DNA of 46,573 nt. It comes from Acetothermia bacterium 64_32 (GTDB lineage: Bacteria > Bipolaricaulota > Bipolaricaulia > Bipolaricaulales > Bipolaricaulaceae). The position numbers and the translations under genes were made by a program. The first letter of the stretch is position 1. The number at the start of each line of letters is the position of its first letter. Location: the NCBI GenBank assembly GCA_001508155.1, contig LGFI01000016.1, positions 1-46,573 of the forward strand. Direction: 5' to 3'. This document shows, piece after piece, positions 32,676-40,352 of the stretch. Below the pieces are notes generated by a model. It was not told the origin of the DNA and made no database searches. It saw only the letters and a list, made by a program, of their open reading frames with translations.

Positions 32676-33828
32676 GGAGCGGGTATGGCGGAGGATCGAC
32701 GAGCTTTCCGGAGAGCTTTGGGCCCTGGCCCTTAAGATCCATGAGAACCCGGAGCTGGGCTTTGAGGAGCGCAAGGCAGCCGGGTGGCTGGCCGAGGCGC
32801 TGCAAGGAGGGGGATTTGAGGTGGAGCTCCCCTATGGGGGGCTTGAGACCGCCTTCCGGGCCGAGCACCCGGCGGGGGGGGAGGGGCCGGCCATCGCCAT
32901 CCTGGCGGAGTACGATGCCCTGCCGGAGCTGGGGCACGCCTGCGGGCATAACCTGATCGCCACCATCGCCGTGGGGGCGGCCCTGGGCCTGGCCCCGTTC
33001 AAGGGGGAACTCCCCGGGCGGCTGGTGGTCCTGGGAACGCCGGCGGAGGAGGGGGGCGCGGGGAAGATCCTCCTCATCCGGGCCGGCGCCTTCCGGGATG
33101 TCGACCTGGCCATGATGGTGCACCCTTCCGATCAGACGCTGGTCGAACGGGGGTCCCTGGCCATCACCGAGGTGGAGATCGAATTTAAGGGAAAGGCGAG
33201 CCATGCCTCCTCCGAGCCGGAGAAGGGGATAAACGCCCTGGACGCGGTGATCCAGACCTTCAACGCCCTGAACGCCCTCAGGCAACATATAAAGGACGGG
33301 GCCCGGATCCACGGGATCATCACCGACGGGGGCCGAAAGCCCAACATCGTGCCCGAGCACGCGGCGGCCCGGTTCTACGTGCGGGCGGCCGACAACGCCT
33401 ACCGGGACGAGCTGGTGGAAAAGCTCAGGAAGTGCGCGCAAGGGGCGGCCCTGGCCACCGGGGCAAAGCTCGCCTTCAAGAAGGTGGGGCACGAGTACAA
33501 GGCCATGCGCCCGAACCACCACTTGGCCCAGGCCTTCCGGAGGAACATAGAGGCCCTGGGGTGCCCTGTGGAGGAGCCGAAAGGGGGGATGGGCTCCACC
33601 GACATGGGGGACGTCTCCTGGGAGGTTCCGGCCATCCACCCATACATCCGGATCACCGAGGGGGAGGTGCCCGGCCACTCCCGGGAGTTCGCCCAGGCGG
33701 CCCGGAGCGAGCGGGCGAAGGCGGCGATGCTGGCGGCGGCCAAGGCGGTGGCCGGAACCTGCATCGACGTGTGGACCGACCCCGGCCTCTATCGTGCCAT
33801 CCGCGAGGAGTTCGAAACCACACGCTGA
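32662..33828 (+). CDS. M20-family amidohydrolase/peptidase
   Basis: 388 aa zinc hydrolase of the AbgB/PM20D2-like group. Metal ligands appear in EYDALPELGHACGHN (Asp, His) and TPAEEGGAGK (catalytic and metal Glu); the lid dimerisation domain starts near GSLAITEVEIEFKGKASHAS; the last His is in VPGHSREF. Likely cleaves an amide bond of a small N-acyl or dipeptide substrate. GTG 32662 is preceded by AAAGGAGGCAAG. It ends the conserved core before the accessory island. Confidence 0.93.
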   Translation: MKELKERVWRRIDELSGELWALALKIHENPELGFEERKAAGWLAEALQGGGFEVELPYGGLETAFRAEHPAGGEGPAIAILAEYDALPELGHACGHNLIATIAVGAALGLAPFKGELPGRLVVLGTPAEEGGAGKILLIRAGAFRDVDLAMMVHPSDQTLVERGSLAITEVEIEFKGKASHASSEPEKGINALDAVIQTFNALNALRQHIKDGARIHGIITDGGRKPNIVPEHAAARFYVRAADNAYRDELVEKLRKCAQGAALATGAKLAFKKVGHEYKAMRPNHHLAQAFRRNIEALGCPVEEPKGGMGSTDMGDVSWEVPAIHPYIRITEGEVPGHSREFAQAARSERAKAAMLAAAKAVAGTCIDVWTDPGLYRAIREEFETTR

Positions 33829-34059
33829 AGATCGAAGACCACGCCTAAGCTGGAACGGAAGACGGGATCGTAGGACGAGCCTTTGCTGGAGAATCTGAGT
33901 AAGAGGAAACAGGAGGCCTTCAAGGCCCACATGGTGCAGGTAACCGTCCTAAAAGAACGACGTGGTTGAAGCGAAAGCGTGGCCGTGAGGTGCTCAATTC
34001 TGGAGGATACGAACACAAGGTTTGTCGACTCCGTAAAATGAAAGCGGAGGTGGAGGGAA
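33829..34059. other. 231-nt non-coding gap at island edge
   Basis: No frame with coding character is evident on either strand; the longest minus-strand frame looks like a shadow. TAAAAT at 34034-34039 may be the -10 box for the following Uma2 gene, which has GGAGGGAA before its GTG. No repeat or RNA gene is recognised. Confidence 0.4.
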
Positions 34060-34626
34060 GTGACTAAGGTTGCCAGGCCTCAGGTAAGGTTTACCTATGA
34101 GGACTACAAGAGCCTTCCCGAGTCGGAGACGAAGCGCTACGAGCTTTTGGGGGGTGAGCTGGTGTTGGTTCCATCGCCATCCACATACCATCAGCGGATC
34201 TCAAGAAGGCTGGAGTTTATCCTACAAACCTTCGTGGAGCAGAGAGGAATGTGGGAAGTGTTCCATGCCCCTTTGGATGTCGTCCTTGGAGAGGGAGAGG
34301 ATCAGGAGGTTGTCCAGCCCGATATCTTCTTCATCTCCGTGGAACGTTCTCACATCATCGCCGAGGAGGAGATCCGCGGTGCCCCGGACCTGGTGATCGA
34401 GATCACCTCCCCTGTCACCGAGGGCCGTGACCGCCACTATAAGAAGACCCTGTATGCCCGCCATGGGGTCAAGGAATATTGGATCGTCGATCCTAAGGCC
34501 AAAACCGTCGAGGTTTACACCTCGGGCGAGAAGGGGTTCGAGCTTGTGAAGACATACAAAGCCGATGAGGTGCTCGAATCCCCGCTTCTTCCGGGGCTTT
34601 CCGTGGACCTCAAGGAGGTCTTTTGA
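34060..34626 (+). CDS. Uma2-family (DUF820) PD-(D/E)XK nuclease-fold protein, copy 1
   Basis: 188 aa. The family core is clear: TYEDYKSLPESETKRYELLGGELVLVPSP, VVQPDIFFI (active-site Asp), PDLVIEITSP (Glu), YKKTLYARHGVKEYWIVDP (Lys), PLLPGLSVDL. These restriction-like proteins are widespread in thermophiles and cyanobacteria, with unknown role. This copy is divergent from the two at 34894 and 37513. Start GTG 34060. Confidence 0.92.
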   Translation: MTKVARPQVRFTYEDYKSLPESETKRYELLGGELVLVPSPSTYHQRISRRLEFILQTFVEQRGMWEVFHAPLDVVLGEGEDQEVVQPDIFFISVERSHIIAEEEIRGAPDLVIEITSPVTEGRDRHYKKTLYARHGVKEYWIVDPKAKTVEVYTSGEKGFELVKTYKADEVLESPLLPGLSVDLKEVF

Positions 34627-34775
34627 GGAAGCCCCACCTTAGCGGATGGGAGGAAATTACTCTGGATAAGGAAATCGCGGGGATCCTTTTGGGAAAAGCG
34701 GGCCACGTGACCCTCAAGGGCCAGGTTGTGCGGCGAACCATGGAGGGGCTTCGCCGCCGAGGTGCCCGGAAGTAA
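34623..34775 (+). CDS. possible small basic protein (50 aa)
   Basis: A TTG-initiated frame that overlaps the Uma2 stop by 4 nt and encodes 50 residues ending in a basic run (VVRRTMEGLRRRGARK). No known domain. Coding is uncertain since TTG is a weak start and no homologue comes to mind. Confidence 0.3.
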   Translation: MRKPHLSGWEEITLDKEIAGILLGKAGHVTLKGQVVRRTMEGLRRRGARK

Positions 34776-34809
34776 CCCCCTTGTGCTAGGTTTACGGGCC
34801 GGGAGGGGG

Positions 34810-34839
34810 TTGGGGCTTGCGGCATAGGGCGGTTACACT
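34810..34839 (+). promoter_or_regulatory. promoter of second Uma2 gene
   Basis: TTGGGG (34810-34815), 18 nt, TACACT (34834-34839), about 55 nt upstream of ATG 34894. Confidence 0.4.
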
Positions 34840-34893
34840 GTAGCGAGAAGGCCGCAATCGATACGCGAGGGTCCCTACCGGGGTGACGGGGAT

Positions 34894-35499
34894 ATGGAAG
34901 AAACGAAGACCAAGAAGATGACCTACGAGGAGTTCCTCGCCTGGTGCGATGAGGACACCTGGGCCGAGTGGGTGAATGGGGAGGTGATCGTGCTCGCTCC
35001 GGCTTCGAACAGGCATCAGGATCTCGCGAGGTTCCTGATACAGGTGCTCGGGATTTACGCCGAGCTAAAAGGACTCGGGGTTGTACGTCCGGCGCCATTT
35101 CAGATGAAGACCGGCCCGGATCTTCCCGGAAGGGAGCCGGATATTCTTTTCGTGGCCAAAGAAAACCTGGGAAGGCTCAAAGCAACCCACCTCGAGGGGC
35201 CGGCGGATTTAGTGGTGGAGATCGTCTCCCCCGACTCGCGCCTCCGTGATCGAGGGGAGAAGTTCGCGGAATACGAAATGGGGGGCGTGCGCGAGTACTG
35301 GATCATCGACCCCGATGAAAAGAGGGCCGATTTCTACGTGCTGGGGGAGGACGGTCGCTACGAGCGCAAAAAGCCCGACCAAAGCGGAATCTACCGCAGC
35401 CAGGTCCTTCCCGGTTTTTGGCTTAAGGTTGAGTGGCTGTGGCAGGAGCCACTTCCGCCGGTCCTCGAGGTGCTGAGGGAGCTCGGGCTTGTGAGTTGA
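34894..35499 (+). CDS. Uma2-family nuclease-fold protein, copy 2
   Basis: 201 aa with KMTYEEFLAWCDEDTWAEWVNGEVIVL, PGREPDILFVAKENLG, PADLVVEIVSPDSRLRDRGEKFAEYEMGGVREYWIIDPD and a C-terminal VLEVLRELGLVS. It is a close paralogue of the 37513-38127 gene, and both are followed by an MNT nucleotidyltransferase gene, so the pair has been duplicated as a unit. Here the MNT partner is broken. Confidence 0.93.
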   Translation: MEETKTKKMTYEEFLAWCDEDTWAEWVNGEVIVLAPASNRHQDLARFLIQVLGIYAELKGLGVVRPAPFQMKTGPDLPGREPDILFVAKENLGRLKATHLEGPADLVVEIVSPDSRLRDRGEKFAEYEMGGVREYWIIDPDEKRADFYVLGEDGRYERKKPDQSGIYRSQVLPGFWLKVEWLWQEPLPPVLEVLRELGLVS

Positions 35500-35500
35500 C

Positions 35501-35655
35501 ATGGCGGGGGTAGAACCGGGGGTGGAACAAGGTAAAGAAGTGGACGATGGCCTCCTCAAAGAGGAGGTGAAACGCATAGTGGAAGCCGTCTACCCGAAAA
35601 ATCATCCTCTTCGGCTCTTATGCCTATGAGAGGAACGACCTCGGCAACCCTAGTC
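35501..35655 (+). pseudogene. frameshifted, truncated MNT nucleotidyltransferase
   Basis: From ATG 35501 the frame reads DDGLLKEEVKRIVEAVYP, matching the intact gene at 38124 (DDNLLQEVVKRIVEAVDP). One base is missing after the Pro codon, which shifts the rest: KIILFGSYAY continues in another frame and then decays after the RNDLG codons, before the catalytic Asp pair. The gene is therefore both frameshifted and truncated. Confidence 0.88.
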
Positions 35656-35689
35656 TCCATACAAAAACTGGCCCTTAAGTTGAGAGGCC

Positions 35690-36130
35690 TTGGATTACAA
35701 GGACAAAAAAGCATGGAGGTTTGAACTGGTGGGGAACCTGGAAGAGGGACTGAGGTGGCTTGACCAGGCTGAGGCTGATATAAAGACGGCAAGGGATTGT
35801 CTGAAGGACGGCAATTTTTACGCCTCTGCCTTTTTCTCCCAGCAGGCAGCCGAGAAGGCCCTGAAGGGCTTCCTCTACGCCCAGGGTTACCGGGCCCTCA
35901 TCACCCACTCCGTGGTAGAACTCCTTGAGGAGTCTGCCAAGTTCGATGAGGGTTTCCAAGGCCTTCTTGATTACGGAAAGGAGCTGGATAGACACTACAT
36001 CGGTTCAAGATATCCTAACTTCTACCCCTCAGGAGCCCCGTACAAGTTCTACACCCAGGAGGTGGCCGAAAGATGCTTAAGCTATGCCGAGTCGATATTG
36101 GGAAAAGTGAAGAAGTTTTTGAAAAAATAA
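35690..36130 (+). CDS. HEPN-domain ribonuclease toxin
   Basis: 146 aa, all-helical HEPN protein: FSQQAAEKALKGFLY core and an Rx4H RNase motif RALITH (Arg68, His73), then YIGSRYPNFYP. In MNT/HEPN pairs the HEPN protein is the toxin, cutting RNA, and the MNT protein neutralises it by adding nucleotides. Start TTG 35690 is the only candidate and has a weak GAGAGG upstream. The MNT gene overlaps its 3' end by 58 nt. Confidence 0.88.
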   Translation: MDYKDKKAWRFELVGNLEEGLRWLDQAEADIKTARDCLKDGNFYASAFFSQQAAEKALKGFLYAQGYRALITHSVVELLEESAKFDEGFQGLLDYGKELDRHYIGSRYPNFYPSGAPYKFYTQEVAERCLSYAESILGKVKKFLKK

Positions 36131-36429
36131 AAATATATGTTGAGCGGGTGGTGGAAGTCCTGAAGCCCCGTGCGGTGGTCCTCTTCGGCTCCTTCGCCCG
36201 TGGGGACATCAACGAGGGCTCCGACGTGGACCTTTTGGTGGTGGCCGATTTTAAGGAGCCTTTCCTCGACAGGATAAAGCTTCTGCTTGATCTTAACGAT
36301 GGCACAGGCCTTCCTCTTGAGCCTGTAGGTTACACAGTAGAAGAATTCCAGGAGATGAGAAAAAAGGGAAACCGATTCCTGAAGGAGGTCTTAAGAACCG
36401 GGAAGCTGCTTTTCGGCTCCCTTCCGTAA
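36073..36429 (+). CDS. MNT-type nucleotidyltransferase antitoxin
   Basis: 118 aa. Pol-beta fold motif VVLFGSFARGDINEGSDVDLLVV with both catalytic Asp residues, followed by a helical tail. It is the partner of the upstream HEPN toxin, with a long 58-nt overlap that implies tight translational coupling. No other start is available downstream that keeps the N-terminal helix. Confidence 0.9.
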   Translation: MLKLCRVDIGKSEEVFEKIKIYVERVVEVLKPRAVVLFGSFARGDINEGSDVDLLVVADFKEPFLDRIKLLLDLNDGTGLPLEPVGYTVEEFQEMRKKGNRFLKEVLRTGKLLFGSLP

Positions 36430-36430
36430 G

Positions 36431-36633
36431 GGCCCGCGGGGCAAGGCCCACGATTTCAAGTATGCCTTGGACTGCGGCAAGATAAAAGAGGAACGGGCTG
36501 AGAGCCAACGGTAAGCTTCGAGGAGGGGCTCAGGAAGACCGTAGGGTGGCACCTTGAACACCGGGATTGGGTGGGAGGAGTGATCACGGGGGAGTACTTG
36601 AAGTATTATGAAAGGATCTACGGGACCGGGTAG
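36431..36633 (+). pseudogene. decayed 3' end of dTDP-glucose 4,6-dehydratase (rmlB-like)
   Basis: Reading across two lesions gives KAHDFKYALDCGKIKEE, then EPTVSFEEGLRKTVGWHLEHRDW and GVITGEYLKYYERIYG. This is the typical RmlB/RfbB C-terminus (pattern GHDRRYAID..KI..ELGW.P...FEEGL.KTV.WYL). A 2-nt loss after GAAC and a Trp-to-stop change (TGA) in the GWEP segment break it. No 5' part of the gene is present; the fossil starts right after the MNT stop. Confidence 0.85.
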
Positions 36634-36677
36634 GGGCCCAATGGAGTCTACAAGCGATGTAAGGGAGGTGAGAGGAA

Positions 36678-36908
36678 ATGGCCAAATATCGGTTTAACAT
36701 CATAGTCGAGCGTGACGAGGATGGGGTTTACATAGCCTCATGCCCAGCGCTTAAGGGCTGCTACAGTCAGGGCGATACCTATGAGGAAGCAGTGGAGAAC
36801 CTCAAGGATGCGATTCGATTACATATTGAAGCTCGGCGCGAAGTTGGCGAGCCTGTTCCCATTGAGGCTGTAATCGACGAGGTTGTTCCGCCAAGCCTGC
36901 GGAGGTGA
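36678..36908 (+). CDS. hicB: HicB-family antitoxin, module 1
   Basis: 76 aa, partial RNase H-like HicB fold: YRFNIIVERDEDGVYIASCPALKGCYSQGDTYEEAVENLKDAIRLHIEAR. In HicBA modules this protein binds and blocks the HicA mRNA interferase. GGGAGGTGAGAGG precedes ATG 36678. The order hicB-hicA is the less common one. It lies directly after the rmlB fossil. Confidence 0.92.
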   Translation: MAKYRFNIIVERDEDGVYIASCPALKGCYSQGDTYEEAVENLKDAIRLHIEARREVGEPVPIEAVIDEVVPPSLRR

Positions 36909-37096
36909 TGCGCGTATTGGAGAAGAACGGCTTTCGTCTAATCCGCCAGGGTGGAAGTCACGCGGTATATCGCCATCCTGATGGGCGCTGGACGACAGTG
37001 CCTATTCACCCTGGGAAGGATGTGGCTAAAGGAACGCTGCGAAAGATCCTTAAAGACATTGGTATCACACCAGAAGAGTTCGAGAGGCTCCTTTGA
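36905..37096 (+). CDS. hicA: HicA-family mRNA interferase toxin, module 1
   Basis: 63 aa dsRBD-like toxin with VLEKNGFRLIRQGGSHAVYRHPDGRWTTVPIHPGKDVAKGTLRKILKDIG; the catalytic His is in GGSHAVY. GTG 36905 (or ATG 36908) overlaps hicB by 4 nt. The N-terminus is some 7 residues shorter than usual; the same frame remains open upstream and encodes a plausible SAKPAEVMRVLEKNGF, but without a start codon. Confidence 0.88.
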   Translation: MMRVLEKNGFRLIRQGGSHAVYRHPDGRWTTVPIHPGKDVAKGTLRKILKDIGITPEEFERLL

Positions 37097-37287
37097 TGCA
37101 GGACCTGTTGGCAGGTGAGCGTTGGCGAAGGCCTTAGGGCCCGTGGGGATAGCAGTTTGACATGGGGAGCGGCGACTACACGCGGGAACGGGAAGGGTGG
37201 CCCAAGGAGCTTACCGTTCGTGATGTGGTGGAAGAGATCAAAAGCCACCGCGCGGAGCGATCCCGAGGTTGGATGCGATTGGCCTGA

Positions 37288-37338
37288 AACACGCTGCTCA
37301 ACTTCTTCGGCCAGGTGGTGCCCCTGGTCGTAGGGTAG
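37288..37338 (+). pseudogene. short relic resembling a polysaccharide flippase N-terminus
   Basis: Seventeen codons read NTLLNFFGQVVPLVVG then stop. This resembles the first membrane helix of Wzx/RfbX-type flippases (pattern NTLLN..GQ..PLLV). The codon before it is TGA where an Arg is typical in that family. It is short, so chance similarity is possible, but the polysaccharide setting supports it. Confidence 0.4.
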
Positions 37339-37362
37339 CCATGATCCCCTCCTCTTTTTGGG

Positions 37363-37433
37363 GGTGGGGACAGGGCGCTTTGGGCTTCTGTTGTCGCAGG
37401 TTATGATGCACAATTCAAGTCCTGCCCCCACCA
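37363..37433 (+). other. tRNA-like relic with interrupted T-arm
   Basis: GGTGGGG (37363-37369) can pair with CCCCACC (37426-37432), and GCAGG (37396-37400) with CCTGC (37421-37425), next to a consensus T-loop TTCAAGT (37414-37420). About 13 nt interrupt the T-arm between stem and loop, and the D/anticodon region is roughly 15 nt too short. It cannot be a working tRNA. It may be a decayed tRNA or the mark of past integration at a tRNA 3' end. Confidence 0.35.
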
Positions 37434-37512
37434 GCCAAAGCCCAAGAACACCGCAAGAGATCGGCTTTGCTAACCGAAAGGTAAAGCGCTAAGCTTTTTG
37501 GGGAGGCAGGAG

Positions 37513-38127
37513 ATGAGAAAGCTTGAGGTCCCGACTAGGAAGTTGACGTACGAGGAGTTTTTGGAATGGTGTGATGAGGACACCTGGGCCGAGTGGGTGA
37601 ACGGGGAGGTGATCGTGCTTACCCCAGCATCTATGCGGCATCAGTTAATCAAGAAGTTTTTAACTAGTGTTCTGGATGCTTATGTACAGCAGCATGATTT
37701 GGGGGTCGTTTTGGACGCCCCTTTTCAGATGAAGACCGGGCCGGAGCTTCCCGGGCGGGAACCGGACATACTCTTTGTGGCCAAGGAGAACCTCGGGCGA
37801 CTGAAAGAGAACTACCTCGACGGCCCGGCGGACTTGGTGATCGAGATCGTCTCCCCTGAGTCCCGCCTGCGGGATCGCGGTGAAAAATTCGCCGAGTACG
37901 AGCTGGGTGGGGTGCGGGAGTATTGGCTGATCGATCCGGACCGGAAAGAGGCGGACTTCTATCTCCGGGATGAGCGGGGGCGGTTCCGGCTGAGGGAGGC
38001 CGATCCCGCGGGGGTCTATCGCTCAGAGGTATTGCCTGGCTTTTGGCTGAAGGTGGATTGGCTCTGGCAGGAGCCACTTCCGCCGGTTCTCGAGGTGCTG
38101 AGGGAGCTCGGGCTTGTGAAAGCATGA
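37513..38127 (+). CDS. Uma2-family nuclease-fold protein, copy 3
   Basis: 204 aa, paralogue of copy 2 over its full length (KLTYEEFLEWCDEDTWAEWVNGEVIVL, PGREPDILFVAKENLG, DLVIEIVSPESRLRDRGEKFAEYELGGVREYWLIDPD). ATG 37513 with GGAGGCAGGAG upstream is preferred to GTG 37498. It overlaps the MNT gene by 4 nt, so here the Uma2-MNT unit is intact and coupled. Confidence 0.93.
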   Translation: MRKLEVPTRKLTYEEFLEWCDEDTWAEWVNGEVIVLTPASMRHQLIKKFLTSVLDAYVQQHDLGVVLDAPFQMKTGPELPGREPDILFVAKENLGRLKENYLDGPADLVIEIVSPESRLRDRGEKFAEYELGGVREYWLIDPDRKEADFYLRDERGRFRLREADPAGVYRSEVLPGFWLKVDWLWQEPLPPVLEVLRELGLVKA

Positions 38128-38471
38128 CGGGGTTGACCGAGGTCAAGCAAGTGGACGATAACCTCCTTCAAGAGGTGGTGAAACGCATAGTGGAAGCCGT
38201 CGACCCCCAGAAGATCATCCTCTTCGGCTCCTATGCCTATGGGAAGTCCCACGAGGGGAGTGACCTCGACATCCTCGTGGTGATGGATTCTGACCTCCCT
38301 CGCTATAAGCGTTCTGTGCCTATTTACCGGGCCCTGGCCGGATTGCTCATCCCTAAGGATGTGCTGGTTTACACCCCTCAGGAGATCGAGGCTTGGAAGG
38401 ATGTGCCGCAAGCATTTATCACGACCATCGTAAAGAAGGGGAAGGTCATTTATGAAAAAGAGCAAGGTTGA
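38124..38471 (+). CDS. MNT-type nucleotidyltransferase
   Basis: 115 aa. VVKRIVEAVDPQKIILFGSYAYGKSHEGSDLDILVVMDSD holds the GSx10DxD catalytic motif, then PIYRALAGLLIPKDVLVYTPQEIEAW. This is the intact counterpart of the pseudogene at 35501. ATG 38124 overlaps Uma2 by 4 nt, and its end overlaps a damaged HEPN gene by 20 nt, so the antitoxin seems to have outlived its toxin. Confidence 0.92.
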   Translation: MTGLTEVKQVDDNLLQEVVKRIVEAVDPQKIILFGSYAYGKSHEGSDLDILVVMDSDLPRYKRSVPIYRALAGLLIPKDVLVYTPQEIEAWKDVPQAFITTIVKKGKVIYEKEQG

Positions 38472-38733
38472 CCTCGTTCGAGGGTGGCTCGAAAAGGCTC
38501 GCCGTGACTTACAAGTGGCCTTGCTCACCCCCTATGCAGTTGAAACCCGTTATCCTGAATTTGAGGAGCCCTCATTGGACGACGCCAAAGAAGCCGTTGA
38601 GATTGCCAAGAAGGTTAAGGATTTCGTCTTAGAAAGGCTCCTTGAGCACCTCCCTTCATCGTGTGTGGGCTGGGAATCGAATGCTTCGAGCTCCTTTCCC
38701 ACGCCTGGACCGACACAGGGCGAGCCGGAATGA
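38452..38733 (+). pseudogene. HEPN-domain toxin with internal deletion
   Basis: The 93-aa frame begins like an MNT-linked HEPN protein (VDLVRGWLEKARRDLQVA) and jumps straight to the HEPN C-terminal part (LLTPYAVETRYPEFEEPSLDDAKEAVEIAKKVKDFVLERL). The central 50-60 residues with the QQAAEKALK helix and the R-x4-6-H catalytic motif are gone. The last 20 or so residues are unlike the family. It is in frame but cannot be an active HEPN RNase. Confidence 0.82.
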
Positions 38734-38757
38734 GGTGGGGATGAGGAGGCACCTATA

Positions 38758-39027
38758 ATGGCTGAACCGATGCGCCTGGCGATCGTAGGGTTAGGATATG
38801 TTGGGCTTACCACCGGCGTGGCCTTGGCTTATTTGGGCCACAAAGTGGTTGGGGTGGAGAAGGACGAGGAAAAACCTCGTTTCACGAGATATGACTTCCT
38901 GAACTTTTTGAGCTTGTGGAAAGCAACATACATCGTGATCGCCGCGGGTACTCCTCAGAGCTCCCTTCTGAAACGCATTGAAGGGAGCTGGGCTCCATAT
39001 TTGGACAAATCAGAGTCCCAATGTTAA
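38758..39027 (+). pseudogene. internally deleted nucleotide-sugar dehydrogenase remnant (ugd-like)
   Basis: An 89-codon frame starts with a perfect UDP-glucose/GDP-mannose dehydrogenase N-terminus ([35 protein letters not shown]). It then skips some 45 residues and resumes at KATYIVIAAGTPQ, the end of the NAD-domain beta strand, before ending in unrelated sequence. The catalytic and C-terminal domains are absent. It is distinct from wbpA just downstream, so it is the relic of a second dehydrogenase. Confidence 0.85.
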
Positions 39028-39030
39028 ACT
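39001..39030 (+). promoter_or_regulatory. promoter of wbp operon, leaderless
   Basis: TTGGAC (39001-39006), 18 nt, TAAACT (39025-39030). The GTG start of wbpA is 8 nt further, with no Shine-Dalgarno, so the transcript is probably leaderless. The promoter lies in the 3' end of the ugd relic. Confidence 0.55.
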
Positions 39031-39038
39031 ATTGAAGT

Positions 39039-40352
39039 GTGAGCTATAAAGAGGCATTGATTCGAAAAATTGAAGACCGTTCAGCGATTGTAGGGGTGGT
39101 GGGCCTCGGCTATGTGGGCTTGCCCTTCGCCGTGGAGAAAGCTAAGGTCGGCTTCCGCGTGATAGGCGTAGAGCAAAATCCTCTGCGGGCGGCCAAGGTC
39201 AACCGAGGCGAGAATTACATTCGAGATGTTAACGATGAAGAACTGAAAGCACTTGTTCATAAAGGCATGATCTGCGCAGAAACAGATTTTGAACGTGTGC
39301 CCGAAATGGACGTCATTGTGATTTGTGTCCCTACCCCCCTTACTAAAAACTTCACCCCGGATCTGCAATACGTAGTGCGCGTTACTCAAGAGATCGCTAA
39401 AAGACTCCGCCCAGGGCAACTTATAAGTCTTGAATCAACTACGTATCCTGGAACTACCGAAGAAGTGATGCTCCCCATTTTAGAAACTTCCGGCCTAAAA
39501 GTGGAAAGGGATTTTTTCCTCGTTCATTCTCCGGAGCGGGTAGATCCCGGAAATAAGCGCTACACGACCCGCAACACTTGTAAGGTGGTGGGCGGTGTGG
39601 GGCCCAATTCTTTAGAAGTGGGGGTGATTTTTTACAAGCAGACCGTGGAGGAGGTGATCCCTGTATCCAGCGCAAAGGCAGCGGAATTGGTGAAGGTCTT
39701 CGAAAACACCTTCCGCGCCGTGAACATCGCTTTGGTGAACGAGCTTGCTCTTCTCTGTGACCGTATGGGTTTGAACGTTTGGGAGGTGCTTGAGGCTGCT
39801 TTCACCAAGCCCTTCGGGATCATGCCCTTTTGGCCGGGTCCTGGTGTAGGCGGGCATTGCATTCCCGTTGACCCCCACTATCTCGAATGGAAAGCAAAGG
39901 AACTGAACTTCAACACGCACTTCATCGCCCTGGCAGGGGAAATAAACCGGAAGATGCCGGAATTTGTGCGCGACAAGGCCTACCGCATCCTCAACAAGCT
40001 GGGGATCGTCCCTTCACGCGCCAAGGTCTTAATCCTGGGCGTTGCCTACAAACGCGATATCGATGACTACCGCGAATCCCCTGCCATCGAGGTGATCCGG
40101 CTCCTGCGTGCCGACGGCGTTCAGGTTTCCTACCACGACCCCTATGTGCCGAGCTTCCGTACCCCTGATCTGGAGATGGAAAGCCAGCCTTTAACTGAGG
40201 ACCTCCTGAGGTCCCATGACCTCGTCATCATTACCACGGATCACTCCTGTATCGATTACGCCTGGGTTGTGGCCAACGCCAAGCACGTTTTCGATACCCG
40301 AAACGCTACTAAAGACGTGCGGGAAAATCGCGAAAAGATCACGCTGCTATGA
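39039..40352 (+). CDS. wbpA: UDP-N-acetylglucosamine 6-dehydrogenase
   Basis: 437 aa cytosolic NAD-dependent enzyme oxidising UDP-GlcNAc to UDP-GlcNAcA, the first step to UDP-ManNAc3NAcA. Rossmann motif [22 protein letters not shown] (about 18-39), [10 protein letters not shown], the catalytic Cys in [16 protein letters not shown] (about 267-283), and a C-terminal UDP-binding domain ([16 protein letters not shown]). Start is GTG 39039. It overlaps the next gene by 4 nt. The pathway context separates it from WecC and Ugd. Confidence 0.93.
   Translation: MSYKEALIRKIEDRSAIVGVVGLGYVGLPFAVEKAKVGFRVIGVEQNPLRAAKVNRGENYIRDVNDEELKALVHKGMICAETDFERVPEMDVIVICVPTPLTKNFTPDLQYVVRVTQEIAKRLRPGQLISLESTTYPGTTEEVMLPILETSGLKVERDFFLVHSPERVDPGNKRYTTRNTCKVVGGVGPNSLEVGVIFYKQTVEEVIPVSSAKAAELVKVFENTFRAVNIALVNELALLCDRMGLNVWEVLEAAFTKPFGIMPFWPGPGVGGHCIPVDPHYLEWKAKELNFNTHFIALAGEINRKMPEFVRDKAYRILNKLGIVPSRAKVLILGVAYKRDIDDYRESPAIEVIRLLRADGVQVSYHDPYVPSFRTPDLEMESQPLTEDLLRSHDLVIITTDHSCIDYAWVVANAKHVFDTRNATKDVRENREKITLL

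Larger units (their letters stand above)
37097..37512. other. 416-nt gap with coding relics
   Basis: No intact gene. ATG 37162 opens a 41-codon frame (GDYTREREGWPKELTVRDVVEEIKS is its core) that looks like a true protein remnant, but I cannot place it; after its TGA the same frame continues into the flippase-like relic at 37288-37338. A tRNA-like sequence follows at 37363-37433. Confidence 0.5.

Noticed and set aside
32314-33930. 538-residue minus-strand frame
   Set aside because: Antisense shadow of the M20 amidohydrolase with repetitive Gly/Pro/His composition.
33789-34016. 75-residue minus-strand frame in the gap before the first Uma2 gene
   Set aside because: It runs into the antisense of the M20 gene and shows no recognisable motif or RBS.
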